From the NCBI RefSeq assembly GCF_008632335.1, contig NZ_VWXX01000004.1, positions 62,001-126,000 on the forward strand: a stretch of 64,000 nt of DNA, read 5' to 3'. The translations under genes were made by a program, and so were the position numbers. The notes beneath the pieces were generated by a model, which had not been told where the DNA came from, ran no database searches, and saw only the letters and a program-made list of their open reading frames with translations. Shown here piece after piece: positions 19,533-29,489 of this stretch (position 1 is the first letter of the stretch; every line of letters begins with the position of its first letter). The DNA comes from Thiohalocapsa marina (GTDB taxonomy: Bacteria > Pseudomonadota > Gammaproteobacteria > Chromatiales > Chromatiaceae).

Positions 19533-22426
19533 CCGTCGCCCGCCGATCTGTCGCAGAACCCCTGCTGGCGGTGCTGCGCGAGCTGGCGCAGGACTCGGCC
19601 CTGGGGCTGGATCCGGACCGCATCACGCTGGATACCCGGCTTGAGACCGACCTCGGCCTCGACAGCCTGGGCCGTACGGAGCTGATCGCCCGGCTGGAGC
19701 AGGCCCTGGGTGTCCGGCTCCCGGACGAGGCCGTGCTCGCCGCCACCGGACGCGACCTGCTGGCCCTGGCCGAGCTCGCCCGCCCAACGGCCGATTCCAC
19801 CAGCATCGCCGAAGCGGAAGCCGGCGCCGGGCTCGAAGACGGCATCCAAGCCGATGCCGCAGCGGAATCAGCGTCGGCGTCAGCCGCCTCAGGCTTCGCA
19901 CCTGACCTCGCCCCGAATCGCGTGCGACACAGCGACGCGGGCACGCTCGCCCAGGCCACCACCTTGCCGGAGGTGCTCGACTGGCACCTCGAGCGTCACC
20001 CCGAGCGCACCCACATCCTGCTGTACGGGTCCGATGACGCCGTCAGGCCCATCAGTTACGCCCGGCTCGCCCAGGGCGCCGCTGCCGTGGCTGCGCAGCT
20101 GCAGGCCGCAGGCCTGACCAGCGGCGGCGCCGTGGCGCTGATGCTGCCCACCGGCAGCGACTATTTCTTCGGCTTCTTCGGCATCCTGCACGCCGGCGGC
20201 ATCCCGGTGCCGATCTATCCGCCGGCCCGTCCGGAACAACTGGAGGACCACCTGCGTCGTCATGCCGGTATCCTCGACAATGCCGGCGCACAGATCCTGA
20301 TCACGGTCCCTGAGGCCCGCACCGTGGCCCGGCTGTTGCGCACCTGGGTACCCTCGCTGCGCACCGTGCTGACGCTGGCGGCCGGGCCCGACTCCGGCCA
20401 GGTCCCCGCTGCCGGCCGCGCCCGCAGCTGCGCCGATTCCGTCGCGCTGCTGCAGTACACCTCCGGCAGCACCGGACAGCCCAAGGGGGTGATCCTGTCC
20501 CACGCGGACCTGCTGGCGAACATCCGCGCCATGGGGGCAGCGGTGGCGGTGCGCCCGGACGACTGCTTCGTCAGCTGGCTCCCGCTCTACCACGACATGG
20601 GGCTCATCGGCGCCTGGCTCGGCAGCCTGTATTTCGGCGTGCCACTGGTATCGCTGTCGCCGCTGGCCTTCCTGGCCCGCCCCCGGCGCTGGCTGCAGGC
20701 CATTCATGACCACCGCGGCACCCTGTCGGCGGCCCCCAACTTTGCCTACGAGCTTTGCCTGAAACGCATCCGCGACGACGAGCTGACGGCGCTCGACCTG
20801 AGTTGCTGGCGCCGCGCACTGAACGGGGCCGAGCCGGTCAGCGCCGACACCCTGGCGCGCTTCGCCACCCGCTTCGCCGCCTGCGGCCTGCGTGCAGAGG
20901 CCATGGCGCCGGTCTATGGCCTGGCCGAGGCCGCAGTCGGCCTGACCTTTCCGCCGCCGCAACGGGGGCCGCGCATCGACTGCATCGACCGCTACCACCT
21001 CGGTCGGGCCGGGCGGGCGCGTCCGCTGGCCTGCGACGACGCCGACGCCATGCAGATGGTCAGTTGCGGCAGCCCGCTGCCCGGCTACCGGCTGCGCGTG
21101 GTGGACCAGCACGGCCACGCCCTGCCGGAACGCACCGAGGGTCGGCTGCTGTTCCAGGGGCCCTCGGCAACGCGCGGCTACTACCGCAACGCCGAGGCGA
21201 CGTCAAAGCTGCTGCGTGATGGCTGGCACGACACCGGCGACCGCGCCTATCTGGCCGACGGAGAGCTCTACCTGACCGGTCGGGTCAAGGACATGATCAT
21301 CCGCGGCGGCCGCAACCTCTACCCCTACGAGCTGGAGCAGGCCGTGGGCAACCTGCCCGGCGTGCGCAAGGGCTGCGTGGTCGCCTTCGCCGCCACCGAT
21401 CCGCGCCACGGCAGCGAGCGGCTGATACTGGTGGCCGAGACCCGCGAACGCGAACCGGCCCGGCGCGAAACCCTGCAGCACACCGTGCGCGAACGGGCCA
21501 CCGACATCCTCGGCTTGCCGCCGGACGAGATCGTGCTGGCGCCGCCGCGCGCCATACCCAAGACCTCCAGCGGCAAGCTGCGGCGGGGCAGCACCCGCGA
21601 ACGCTGGCTCGCCGGTCAGCTGGCCAGCGCGCCGGCGCCGCCGGCCTGGCAATTCCTGCGGGTGGCGGCGGCCGGCCTGGCTGCCCGCGCGGGTGGATGG
21701 ATCCGGGGCCTCCCGTCCCGGCTCTACGCCGGCTATGCCTGGGGCGTCTTCCTGCTGCTGGCCCCCGGCGTCTGGCTGGGCATCCTGCTGCTGCCCCGCC
21801 CGGCCTGGGTCTGGGCGCTGATCCGGGCCGGCATCCGCCTGCTGCGGGCGCTGACGCTGGTACCGCTTGAGGTCAGCGGACGCGCGCACCTGCCGGCGCC
21901 CGGGGCCAGCTTCGTCGTCGCCGCCAACCATCAGTCCTATCTCGACGCCATGGCGCTGGCGGAGGCGCTCGCACAGCCCATCGCCTTCGTCGCCAAGCGC
22001 GAACTCGCGACCCGGCCGCTGCTACGGCTGCCCCTGCAACGCCTGGGCACGGTGTTCGTCGAGCGCTTCGACCTGCTGCGCAGTGCTGCCGATGCCGGAC
22101 GCTTCGAGGCCGCCCTGCAGCAGACCCGGGTGCTGGGCTTTTTCCCGGAAGGCACCTTCCGCGAACAACCCGGCCTGCTGCCGTTTCGCATGGGTGCGTT
22201 CCTGGCCGCCGCCAATGCCGGCGTGCCCGTCCTGCCGGTCGCCATCCGCGGCACGCGGGAACTGATGTGCGGCAGCCGTTTCTTTCCCCGTCCGGGGCGC
22301 GCCTCGGTGATCATCGGCCCGCCGCTGCAGCCCAGGGGCCGGGACTGGAAGGCGGCGATCGACCTGCGCGACCGCACCCGGGCCTTCATCGAAGCGGCCA
22401 GCGGGGAACCCCCGTCCACCCGCTGA
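19529..22426 (+). CDS. Three-domain acyl carrier / acyl-AMP ligase / PlsC-type acyltransferase
   Basis: The 965-residue product combines three parts of lipid assembly. Residues ~10-85 are an acyl-carrier domain with the phosphopantetheine serine at DSL (Ser46). Residues ~140-690 are an AMP-forming ligase with LLQYTSGSTGQPKG at ~307, GWHDTGDRAYL at ~565 and GRVKDMIIRGGRNLYPYELE, closest in feel to fatty-acyl-AMP ligases. After a hydrophobic segment (~725-775) comes an acyltransferase with N-H-Q-S-Y-L-D (His801, Asp806) and FFPEGTFR (~871-878), the PlsC catalytic motifs. Inference: a fatty acid is activated, may be loaded on the built-in carrier, and is passed to a glycerolipid acceptor. Start is TTG overlapping the upstream TGA (TTGA), with GGGAG before it. 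The order differs from E. coli Aas, where PlsC comes first and no carrier is present. Confidence 0.85.
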   Translation: MTVARRSVAEPLLAVLRELAQDSALGLDPDRITLDTRLETDLGLDSLGRTELIARLEQALGVRLPDEAVLAATGRDLLALAELARPTADSTSIAEAEAGAGLEDGIQADAAAESASASAASGFAPDLAPNRVRHSDAGTLAQATTLPEVLDWHLERHPERTHILLYGSDDAVRPISYARLAQGAAAVAAQLQAAGLTSGGAVALMLPTGSDYFFGFFGILHAGGIPVPIYPPARPEQLEDHLRRHAGILDNAGAQILITVPEARTVARLLRTWVPSLRTVLTLAAGPDSGQVPAAGRARSCADSVALLQYTSGSTGQPKGVILSHADLLANIRAMGAAVAVRPDDCFVSWLPLYHDMGLIGAWLGSLYFGVPLVSLSPLAFLARPRRWLQAIHDHRGTLSAAPNFAYELCLKRIRDDELTALDLSCWRRALNGAEPVSADTLARFATRFAACGLRAEAMAPVYGLAEAAVGLTFPPPQRGPRIDCIDRYHLGRAGRARPLACDDADAMQMVSCGSPLPGYRLRVVDQHGHALPERTEGRLLFQGPSATRGYYRNAEATSKLLRDGWHDTGDRAYLADGELYLTGRVKDMIIRGGRNLYPYELEQAVGNLPGVRKGCVVAFAATDPRHGSERLILVAETREREPARRETLQHTVRERATDILGLPPDEIVLAPPRAIPKTSSGKLRRGSTRERWLAGQLASAPAPPAWQFLRVAAAGLAARAGGWIRGLPSRLYAGYAWGVFLLLAPGVWLGILLLPRPAWVWALIRAGIRLLRALTLVPLEVSGRAHLPAPGASFVVAANHQSYLDAMALAEALAQPIAFVAKRELATRPLLRLPLQRLGTVFVERFDLLRSAADAGRFEAALQQTRVLGFFPEGTFREQPGLLPFRMGAFLAAANAGVPVLPVAIRGTRELMCGSRFFPRPGRASVIIGPPLQPRGRDWKAAIDLRDRTRAFIEAASGEPPSTR

Positions 22427-22432
22427 GGGGCA

Positions 22433-23674
22433 TCAGGACTCCAGGCGCGAGCCGGTGCCGAGAAACATCCACTTGAGCACATCCTCGCGGGTCACCAGGC
22501 CCAGCAGCCGACCCGCCTCGACCACCGGCAGCTGGTTCACGCCCTGCTCCCCCAGCACGGCCAGGGCCCGGGTCGCAGGCGCCGACGGCGCCACGCCGTG
22601 CAGCCGCTCCAGCGGCGTCATGACCGCGGCAACCGGCTGCAACGGCCATTGGTCTCGCGGCAACCGGCGAATGTCCCCGAGACTGACCATTCCCCGCAGC
22701 TGTTCCCCGTCCACCACCGGGTAGGCGTGCTGGCTGTGCGTCAGGAAGCCCTCGTCGACCAGGGTCTGCACCGTCGCATCCGGTGCCGCCACCCGATAGT
22801 CCCGATGCATCACGCGTTGCACCGTCAGCGCCCCCAGACGATCCTCGATCAGCCGGAACTGGTAACTCTGCCGGGCGGCATTCGCCAGGAACCAGCCGAT
22901 CAGCGCCAGCCACAGGCCGCCAACGAGACCGCTACCGAACAGGGGCACACGGGCCCCCAGGATCATTGCCAGCCCCAGCGCCATCAGCGTCCAGCCGAAC
23001 GCCTGCCCCACCGAGGCCGCCAGCAGGGTGGAGCGATTGAGATCCCCGGTCAGGCCCCACAGCAGGGCGCGCAACACCCGCCCGCCGTCCAGCGGAAAGC
23101 CCGGCACCAGGTTGAACAGACCGAGGATGATGTTGATCGGACCCAGCCACACCAGGATGGTGGCCAGCGGCCCCAGCCGAGACAGCCCCTCGGCGGGGTG
23201 CTCCGGATCCAGCACGATGGGGCCGGCGATCCAGCCTGCCGCCGACAGGCACAGCAGTCCAAGCAGCAGGCTGGCCACCGGGCCGGCCAGGGCCATCCAG
23301 AGTTCCGCCCGCCAGTGTTCCGGCTCGCCCTCCATGTGCGCCATGCCGCCGAACACGAACAGGGTGATGCGCGAGATCCGCACCCCCAGGCGCCGGCCGA
23401 CCACCGCATGGGCCAGCTCGTGCAACAGGATCGATGCCACGAACAGCACCGCCGCGACCAGCGCCGTGAGCAGCACAAGCCCGGGACCCCAGTCCGGATG
23501 CCAGTCCGGCAGCAGACCGCCGGCCAGCGCCAGCGTGATCAGCGCAACGACGATCAGCAGGCTCCAGTCCAGGGCGATCTCCACCCCGAAGACGCGACCC
23601 AGACGCAGCCCCTGACGCACGCCGTGCGTGCGCTCGGGAAGCCGTTGCTGTGGATCCGGTGGCTGTGCTGACAT
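22433..23674 (-). CDS. M50-family site-2-type membrane metalloprotease with CBS pair
   Basis: Intramembrane zinc protease. The 413-residue product has about six membrane segments, H-E-L-A-H (His85, Glu86, His89) for zinc and catalysis, and the third ligand in NLVPGFPLDGGRV (Asp196). A C-terminal CBS pair occupies about residues 287-400 (MHRDYRVAAPDATVQTL; LPVVEAGRLLGLVTREDVL), which in this protease group binds adenine nucleotides. The ATG used lies only about 10 bases after the rnpB 3' end and lacks a ribosome site; a GTG at V-R-Q-G-L-R, about 18 codons inside, is the main alternative. Substrate unknown. Confidence 0.88.
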   Translation of the reverse strand: MSAQPPDPQQRLPERTHGVRQGLRLGRVFGVEIALDWSLLIVVALITLALAGGLLPDWHPDWGPGLVLLTALVAAVLFVASILLHELAHAVVGRRLGVRISRITLFVFGGMAHMEGEPEHWRAELWMALAGPVASLLLGLLCLSAAGWIAGPIVLDPEHPAEGLSRLGPLATILVWLGPINIILGLFNLVPGFPLDGGRVLRALLWGLTGDLNRSTLLAASVGQAFGWTLMALGLAMILGARVPLFGSGLVGGLWLALIGWFLANAARQSYQFRLIEDRLGALTVQRVMHRDYRVAAPDATVQTLVDEGFLTHSQHAYPVVDGEQLRGMVSLGDIRRLPRDQWPLQPVAAVMTPLERLHGVAPSAPATRALAVLGEQGVNQLPVVEAGRLLGLVTREDVLKWMFLGTGSRLES

Positions 23675-23682
23675 TGTTAAAT

Positions 23683-24061
23683 GGGAGTCGGCCGATAAGC
23701 CGGGTTCTGTCGCGGACAGTCATTCATCTGGGACCCACGTCACCGTGGGCCTCGAGCGACCTACCCGGAAGCACCCGCGGGCCGCGGGCCGCGGTCCGTG
23801 GACCGCATGCTCCCCTATTTGGTCTTGCTCCGGGTGGGGTTTACCCTGCCGCCGCGTGTTGCCACCGGCGCGGTGCGCTCTTACCGCACCTTTTCACCCT
23901 TGCCGCCCGCTCGCGCGGGGTAGGCGGTGTCTTTTCTGTGGCACTTTCCGTAGGCTCGCGCCCCCCAGGCGTTACCTGGCACCCTGCCCTGTGGAGCCCG
24001 GACTTTCCTCCCCCCGTGCGGACAGGTCCGCGACCGGAGAGCGACTGCCTGGCCGACTCCC
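23683..24061 (-). ncRNA. rnpB: RNase P RNA, bacterial class A
   Basis: Catalytic RNA of RNase P, which matures tRNA 5' ends. On the minus strand the ends pair (GAGTCGGCC at the 5' end, GGCCGACTC at the 3' end, helix P1), and the universal blocks appear in order: GGAGGAAAGTCCGGGCTCC, AGGGTGCCAGGTAACGCCTG, GGTGCGGTAAGAGCGCACC, CCACCCGGAGCAAGACCAAA, AGATGAATGACTGTCC and ACAGAACCCGGCTTATC. Length near 379 bases fits the E. coli type (377). The stem-loop around 23775-23805 is unusually GC-rich (repeats of CCGCGGC). End points are good to a few bases. Confidence 0.96.
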
Positions 24062-24068
24062 TACCTGT

Positions 24069-24074
24069 AGTGTA
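24069..24074 (-). promoter_or_regulatory. Likely -10 element of rnpB
   Basis: TACACT on the minus strand sits 7 bases before the inferred RNA 5' end at about 24061, the right distance for a sigma-70 -10 box. The matching -35 position is not close to consensus. The 57-base space between rsmI and rnpB would hold the whole promoter. Confidence 0.55.
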
Positions 24075-24118
24075 GCCGAAGCGGCGCCGCGGAGGCATGG
24101 CCAATGGCCGTTGCTGCC

Positions 24119-25009
24119 TCAGGCGCCTGCGTCCCGGTCGCCGGCCTCGCGCCCATCGTCACGCGCGTCATCGCGCGCGTTAAGGGCCTGCCGGTAGAGG
24201 GCATTGCGATTTCCACCGGTGATGCGGGCGGCAAGCGCCACCGCCTGCTTCAGAGGCAGTGCATCGGCCAAGATGCGTAGCACCCGCTGCTGTTCGGCCA
24301 TATCGCGCTCGGCCCGGGTGCGGCGATCCCCCTCCACCAGCAGCACCAGTTCGCCGAGCTGCTGCTCGGGGTCGGCCTCCAGCCGATCCGCCAAGGCCGC
24401 CGGATCGCCGCTGAGAAAGGACTCGAAATGCTTGGTCAGCTCCCGCGCGACCACCGCCGGCCGGGGACCGAGCACCGCCGCCATCGTGCGTAGCGTGGCG
24501 ATGGCCCGCCGGCCACTCTCGTAGCAGATCAGGGTGCCGGGCTCGCCGGCCAGGGATTCGATCCAGGCGTGTCGGGCGCTGTCACCCCGGGGCGGGAAAC
24601 CCACGAACAGGAACCTGTCACTCGGCAGCCCTGCGGCAGACAGGGCGCAGATGGCGGCGCTGGCACCCGGCACCGGCACCACCCGCAGCCCCTGCTCGCG
24701 GGCGGCGCGCACCAGCACGAAGCCGGGGTCACTGATCAGCGGCGTACCAGCGTCACTGATCAGGGCCACCGACTTGCCCGCCTGCAAGGCTGCCAGCACC
24801 CGCGCCGTCGCCTCCGGCTCGTTGTGTTCGTGCAGCGACAGCAAGGGCGTGTCGATGCCCAGATGGTGCAACAGCGGGCGACTGTGCCGGGTATCCTCGC
24901 AGGCGATGAGGTCCGCCTCCGCCAGGATGCGGGATGCCCGCGACGACAGATCCGCAAGATTGCCGATGGGTGTGGCCACCACGTATAGTACCGACGAGTC
25001 TGCTGTCAC
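24119..25009 (-). CDS. rsmI: 16S rRNA (cytidine-1402-2'-O) methyltransferase RsmI
   Basis: SAM-dependent tetrapyrrole-methylase-fold enzyme that methylates the 2'-O of C1402. The 296-residue product has LYVVATPIGNLADLSSRA at its start, CEDTRHSRPLLHH, ALISDAGTPLISDPGF, VPVPGASAAICALSAAGLPSDRFLFVGFPPR and a C-terminal helix-turn-helix-like domain (LKQAVALAARITGGNRNALYRQAL). GTG start was chosen because AGGAGG lies just before it and the protein begins as the family does; the frame is open further upstream but that part overlaps the lpoA leader. Divergent from lpoA, as in E. coli. Confidence 0.95.
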   Translation of the reverse strand: MTADSSVLYVVATPIGNLADLSSRASRILAEADLIACEDTRHSRPLLHHLGIDTPLLSLHEHNEPEATARVLAALQAGKSVALISDAGTPLISDPGFVLVRAAREQGLRVVPVPGASAAICALSAAGLPSDRFLFVGFPPRGDSARHAWIESLAGEPGTLICYESGRRAIATLRTMAAVLGPRPAVVARELTKHFESFLSGDPAALADRLEADPEQQLGELVLLVEGDRRTRAERDMAEQQRVLRILADALPLKQAVALAARITGGNRNALYRQALNARDDARDDGREAGDRDAGA

Positions 25010-25068
25010 ACTCCCTCCTAAGCCGTGCCACGCTGCCGTACGGTGGCGCCTTCGAACCGGAGACGGCC

Positions 25069-27060
25069 ATGCTGCGCAAGTCCTGCAACAGAGACGCGCC
25101 CACAGCGCCCGGGAAGGCGCCCAAAAAGACCCCCAGCGCCGCCATCCCATGGGGACCTGGGCGATTGCTGTGGCCCGTCCGGCGCGCCAGTCAGTGCCTC
25201 GAGCCGCGCTTCGCTCGCCGCTCGGCCCGCCATCCCGAGCGGCTGCTCGCGCGGGGCTGCCTCAAGCTTGGCCAAGCGCTCGGTCCGGTCCTCGGACTCG
25301 CCCTCGCCGTCGCGCTGCAGGCCGGCTGTGCCAGCGATCCGGCCCGGGATCCCCGGCGCGCCCTCGCCACGGTGCCCGCCGACGCGCTGGCCGCGGCCGA
25401 GGCCCTGCAACAGGACGGCAAGCCCGCTGCGGCCGCCGCGGCCTACCTGGAACTGGCCGCCGCCGCGCAGGCGCCGGCCCGCGGGCAACTGCAGCTCGCC
25501 GCCGTGGCGTCCCTGCTCGACGCCGCTAACGCGGCCGAGGCCGGCGCCGTACTGGCCGACATCCACCAGCCTGAACTCACCGGCACGCAACGTCAATCCG
25601 CGCGGCTGTTCTCCGCCGAACTGGCCCTGCGGCGCGGCAACAGCCAGCAGGCCCGAACCGCCCTGAAACGGGTCAATCAGGGCGCGTTGCCGAAGCACCT
25701 GCGGGTGCGCTCGCTTCGCCTGCAGGCAGCCGTGGATGGTCTCGACGGACAGCCCCTGCAGGCGGCCCGGAGCCTGGAAGCCCTGGACCGCCTGCTGCGG
25801 GACGACCACGCGGCCCGCCTCGACAACCAGGTGGCCCTGCTACTGACGCTGTCGTCCCTGGGCCCCGAGGACCTGCGTGAAGCCGCTGCCGGCCAGCGCG
25901 GATCGCTGCGCGGCTGGGTGGAACTGGCCGCCCTGTTTGCGCAACACCCCGCCCCCGGCCCGGGCGTGACCGCCGACTACCAGCGCTGGCGTGCGCGCAA
26001 CGGCGGGCATCCGGCCCTGGCGAACCTGTCCGAGGGCTACTTCGCGGCCCTGGCCGGCGGCTATCCGGCCGGCACCGACCTGCTGGTGTGGCTGCCGGAG
26101 GACGGGCGCTATGGCGGTGCAGGCGCGATGATCCGGGCCGGCATCCGTGCGGCCCGCGACGCCGACCCCGGCGCCGACCGGCCGCGCCTGCGGTTTACCA
26201 GCGGAGCTGCGGAAACCGGCGCGGACCTCGTCATCGGACCGCTGGACAAGCAGGCGGTGACGGAGCTGGCAGGGCGCGCCGCGCTGGCGGTGCCGACGCT
26301 GGCCCTCAACCGCAGCAGTGATCACAGCCCCACCAGTAACCTGTTCCAGTTCGCGCTGGCGCCGGAAGACGAATCCCGCAATGCGGCGGACTACGCCTGG
26401 GCCGCAGGCACACGACGGGCGGCGCTGATCTATCCCGATGACGGCTTCGGCGAGCGGCTGACGGCGCCGTTCCGGCGCCAGTGGCGGATATTGGGTGGCG
26501 AGATCGCCGACGAAAGGCCCTACGCCCCCGGAGGGCCGTCCGCGGATGCCATGGCGGCCGCCGCGCTGGTGCCGCCGGCGCCGAGCGCCGACGTGATCTT
26601 TCTGGTGGCCGGGAGCGCAGACGCCGGGGCCATCCTTGACCAGTTGCGGCAGGCGGGCAGCAGACTCCCTGTCATCGCCACCTCGCACGTCTACAACGGT
26701 GACCAGGCGCCGGAACGGGATCGCGCCCTGGCCGGGCTGTACTTCGTCGACATCCCCTGGATGCTGGACCAGGAACGCACCGACGCCCTGTCGCGCAACG
26801 CCCTGCGTCGCACACAACCAAAGGTGCAGGGATCCCTGGCTCGGCTCTACGCCATGGGCATCGACAGCTACCGGCTGGCACCACGCATCGCCGGCATGGC
26901 GCGGCTCCCGGGCAGCGTCTTCCCCGGCGCCACCGGTGGCCTGACGGTGGATGCCGGCGGCCTGGTCCAGCGCCGGCTGCAACTGGCGCAGTTCACGCCC
27001 CGGGGCCCGGTCCTGCGACAGGCCATGGCGCCGGCCGCCGGGCAGACATCCGCCCCATGA
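25069..27060 (+). CDS. lpoA: Penicillin-binding protein activator LpoA
   Basis: Outer-membrane lipoprotein that stimulates PBP1A from across the periplasm. From the ATG used the product is 663 residues: a lipobox L-Q-A-G-C (Cys87 from this start), then an alanine-rich helical-repeat domain, then a periplasmic-binding-protein-like domain ([74 protein letters not shown]). The ~60 residues before the signal core are unusually long and basic, so translation may begin further in, for example at the TTG at 25165. Overlaps yraN by four bases; rsmI is divergent. This is the standard rsmI/lpoA/yraN neighbourhood, but without diaA. Confidence 0.9.
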   Translation: MLRKSCNRDAPTAPGKAPKKTPSAAIPWGPGRLLWPVRRASQCLEPRFARRSARHPERLLARGCLKLGQALGPVLGLALAVALQAGCASDPARDPRRALATVPADALAAAEALQQDGKPAAAAAAYLELAAAAQAPARGQLQLAAVASLLDAANAAEAGAVLADIHQPELTGTQRQSARLFSAELALRRGNSQQARTALKRVNQGALPKHLRVRSLRLQAAVDGLDGQPLQAARSLEALDRLLRDDHAARLDNQVALLLTLSSLGPEDLREAAAGQRGSLRGWVELAALFAQHPAPGPGVTADYQRWRARNGGHPALANLSEGYFAALAGGYPAGTDLLVWLPEDGRYGGAGAMIRAGIRAARDADPGADRPRLRFTSGAAETGADLVIGPLDKQAVTELAGRAALAVPTLALNRSSDHSPTSNLFQFALAPEDESRNAADYAWAAGTRRAALIYPDDGFGERLTAPFRRQWRILGGEIADERPYAPGGPSADAMAAAALVPPAPSADVIFLVAGSADAGAILDQLRQAGSRLPVIATSHVYNGDQAPERDRALAGLYFVDIPWMLDQERTDALSRNALRRTQPKVQGSLARLYAMGIDSYRLAPRIAGMARLPGSVFPGATGGLTVDAGGLVQRRLQLAQFTPRGPVLRQAMAPAAGQTSAP

Positions 27061-27428
27061 CCGCGCCCCGCAGGACCACTCCCGGCCAGACCGGCGACGC
27101 CAAGGAGGCCCTGGCCCGGCGTTTCCTGGAGCAGCAAGGCCTGCAGCATGTGGCGCATAATGTGCGCTGTCGCCTGGGTGAGATCGACCTGGTCATGCGC
27201 GACGCGCAGACATTGGTGTTCGTCGAGGTCCGCTACCGCCGCAGCGAGCGGTTCGGCGGCGCCGCCGCCAGCGTCGACTGGCGCAAGCAGCGCAAGCTGA
27301 GTGCCGCGGCGCGCTACTTTCTGCAACGCCGGCAGATCGACCTGCCCTGCCGGTTCGACGTCGTGGCCATCACCGCCGGCGACCACATCGACTGGATCAA
27401 GCACGCCTTCGAAGGAGCCGTTACATGA
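27057..27428 (+). CDS. yraN: YraN family protein (UPF0102, predicted nuclease fold)
   Basis: Small cytoplasmic protein of the PD-(D/E)XK-like UPF0102 family; function not firmly known. The 123-residue product shows the family blocks [42 protein letters not shown] and [14 protein letters not shown] followed by CRFDVVAI. The conserved Glu/Asp/Glu-x-Arg residues of the fold are present. Start overlaps lpoA (ATGA) and stop overlaps the next gene (ATGA), so the three are one translational unit. Confidence 0.93.
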   Translation: MTAPRRTTPGQTGDAKEALARRFLEQQGLQHVAHNVRCRLGEIDLVMRDAQTLVFVEVRYRRSERFGGAAASVDWRKQRKLSAAARYFLQRRQIDLPCRFDVVAITAGDHIDWIKHAFEGAVT

Positions 27429-28093
27429 CATTGCAGCCTTCCCTGAAACCGGCCCTGTCCGGCCTGGCCTCGGTGACCCTGCTGGCCGGCATCGTCGGCA
27501 GCGCGGCCCTGTTGCATGGCTGCGGACCCATGATCGTGGCCGGCGCCACCTATGGCGCCGCGGTGGCCTACGACCGCCGCGACGAGAAGACCGTGCTGGA
27601 CGACGAGATGATCGAACTGCAGGCCCGCAATGCCTACCTGAGCAACCCCGACCTCAGCGGTCACAGCCAGCTGAAGGTGACCAGCTACGACTACACCGCG
27701 CTGATCACCGGGCAGGCGGAGACCCGGGACATCAGCGACCGCTACGCCAGGGTGGTCAGCCAGCTGCCGAAGGTCAGGCAGGTCTACAACGAGGCCGAGA
27801 TCGGACCAATGATCCCCCTCTCCCAGCTGACCAAGGATGCCTACCTGACGTCGCGGGCGAAGCTGGCCATCCAGTCCGTCGACATCCCCGGTTTCGACAT
27901 GCTGCGGGTCAAGGTGGTCACCGATAACGGCGTTGTCTACCTGATGGGGCTGGTCTCTCCCGCAGAGGGTGACGCCACCGCAGAGAAGGTCCGGCGCGTG
28001 CCCGGTGTGAAGCGGGTGGTGAAGCTGTTCAAGTACGTCGCCACGGCAAGCGACAAGGCGGGTGCGCCCAGTGCCACGACCACCGGTGCCTGA
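27425..28093 (+). CDS. dolP: Dual BON-domain outer-membrane lipoprotein DolP
   Basis: Lipoprotein that supports outer-membrane integrity and binds anionic phospholipid near division sites (formerly YraP). The 222-residue product has a signal with lipobox L-H-G-C (Cys33), the characteristic [19 protein letters not shown] start, and two BON domains (about residues 50-120 and 125-200; [19 protein letters not shown] and [21 protein letters not shown]). Translationally coupled to yraN. Its 3' end overlaps the next gene's GTG by about 32 bases. Confidence 0.93.
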   Translation: MTLQPSLKPALSGLASVTLLAGIVGSAALLHGCGPMIVAGATYGAAVAYDRRDEKTVLDDEMIELQARNAYLSNPDLSGHSQLKVTSYDYTALITGQAETRDISDRYARVVSQLPKVRQVYNEAEIGPMIPLSQLTKDAYLTSRAKLAIQSVDIPGFDMLRVKVVTDNGVVYLMGLVSPAEGDATAEKVRRVPGVKRVVKLFKYVATASDKAGAPSATTTGA

Positions 28094-29489
28094 AGCCATC
28101 GATCTCAGCGTCGACCTTGCCAACGCCCTGGGCGCCATCGTCGGGGCACAGTCGGTACTGACCGACCCGGCGGACTGCTGGCCCTATGGCTACGACAACA
28201 GCCGGCGACACGCGCCGCCCCTGGCGGTGGTCTTCGTCACCGAGGCCCGCCAGGTCGAAGCCGTGGTCGCCCTCTGCCACGAACACCGCATCCCGGTCAC
28301 CGCCCGCGGCCGGGGCACCGGCACCACCGGGGCGACGGTCCCTGAACGCAACGGCATCGTCATCGCCTTCGAGCGCATGAACCGGATCCTGCGCATCGAT
28401 CCGGCGAACCGTCTGGTGGTGGTGGAACCCGGTGTGACCAACCAGGACCTGCAGCAGGCGCTCGCCCGGCACGGCTTCTTCTGGCCGCCGGACCCCACCA
28501 GCGCCGCCGTCTGCACCATCGGTGGCAATCTCGCCTACAATTCCGCGGGCCCGCGGGCGGTCAAGTACGGCACCCCTCGCGAGAACGCGCTGGGGCTCAC
28601 CGCCGTCACCGGCCGCGGCGAATCCCTCCGTACCGGCGTGCACACCACCAAGGGCGTGGTCGGCTATGACCTGACCCGTCTGATTATCGGCTCGGAGGGC
28701 ACCCTGGCCCTGATCACCAGCGCCACGCTGAAGCTGACCCCGCGGGCAGCGGCCAGCCGCACCCTGCGTGCCACCTACCGCGACATCCATGCCGCTGCGC
28801 GGGCGGTCGCCGCCATCATGGCGCAGCCGGTCACCCCATGCGCGCTGGAGTTCATGGACGCCGCCGCGCTGGACATGGTGCGCCGGTTCTCGGACCTCGG
28901 CCTGCCGGCGGACACCGGCGCCCTGCTGATGATCGAGGTGGACGGCCCGGCGGACTGTGTGACCGCCGCCGCGGAGGCGGTCAGCGCCGCTGCTCGCGAC
29001 CCCGGTCTGCTGGAGCTGCGCATCGCCGCCGACCGCGACGAGATCGCCGCGCTGTGGCGCACGCGCAAGGCCCTGTCGCCGGCCCTGCGGCATGTGGCGC
29101 CGAAGAAGATCAACGAAGATGTGGTGGTCCCGGTGTCGCGCATGGCCGAATTCATCGACGGCCTGGAACGGCTGTCCCGCGACAGCGCCATCCGCATCGT
29201 CAATTTTGGTCATGCCGGCAACGGCAACATCCATGTCAACCTGCTGGTCAACCCCGACGATGCCGACGAGATGCGCCGCGCCGCATCCTGTCTCGAGGCC
29301 GTGTTCGATCTGGTGGTGCGCCTGGACGGCACCTTGTCCGGCGAGCACGGCGTGGGCCTCGAGAAGCGGGATTTCGTCGACCGCGAACTCGATCCCGTGG
29401 CACTACGGCTGATGCGCGACATCAAGCGCCAGTTTGATCCCCACGGCATCCTCAATCCGGGAAAGGGGCTGCCTCCCGAGGCAGGCTGA
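28062..29489 (+). CDS. GlcD-type FAD-linked 2-hydroxy acid oxidase
   Basis: VAO/PCMH-family flavoenzyme expected to oxidise a 2-hydroxy acid such as D-lactate or glycolate and pass electrons to the quinone pool. The 475-residue product shows the FAD-binding block [65 protein letters not shown] and the C-terminal signature [15 protein letters not shown] with [18 protein letters not shown] at 28062 overlaps dolP; a second in-frame GTG at 28071 is possible. No GlcE/GlcF partner follows, which favours a single-subunit D-lactate-dehydrogenase-like enzyme. It converges on feoB and their 3' ends overlap by 38 bases. Confidence 0.85.
   Translation: MRPVPRPPVPEAIDLSVDLANALGAIVGAQSVLTDPADCWPYGYDNSRRHAPPLAVVFVTEARQVEAVVALCHEHRIPVTARGRGTGTTGATVPERNGIVIAFERMNRILRIDPANRLVVVEPGVTNQDLQQALARHGFFWPPDPTSAAVCTIGGNLAYNSAGPRAVKYGTPRENALGLTAVTGRGESLRTGVHTTKGVVGYDLTRLIIGSEGTLALITSATLKLTPRAAASRTLRATYRDIHAAARAVAAIMAQPVTPCALEFMDAAALDMVRRFSDLGLPADTGALLMIEVDGPADCVTAAAEAVSAAARDPGLLELRIAADRDEIAALWRTRKALSPALRHVAPKKINEDVVVPVSRMAEFIDGLERLSRDSAIRIVNFGHAGNGNIHVNLLVNPDDADEMRRAASCLEAVFDLVVRLDGTLSGEHGVGLEKRDFVDRELDPVALRLMRDIKRQFDPHGILNPGKGLPPEAG

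Noticed and set aside
23740-23800. CCGCGGC repeats inside rnpB as a possible mobile or REP element
   Set aside because: They fall within a variable stem of the RNase P RNA and pair with each other there, so the RNA structure explains them.
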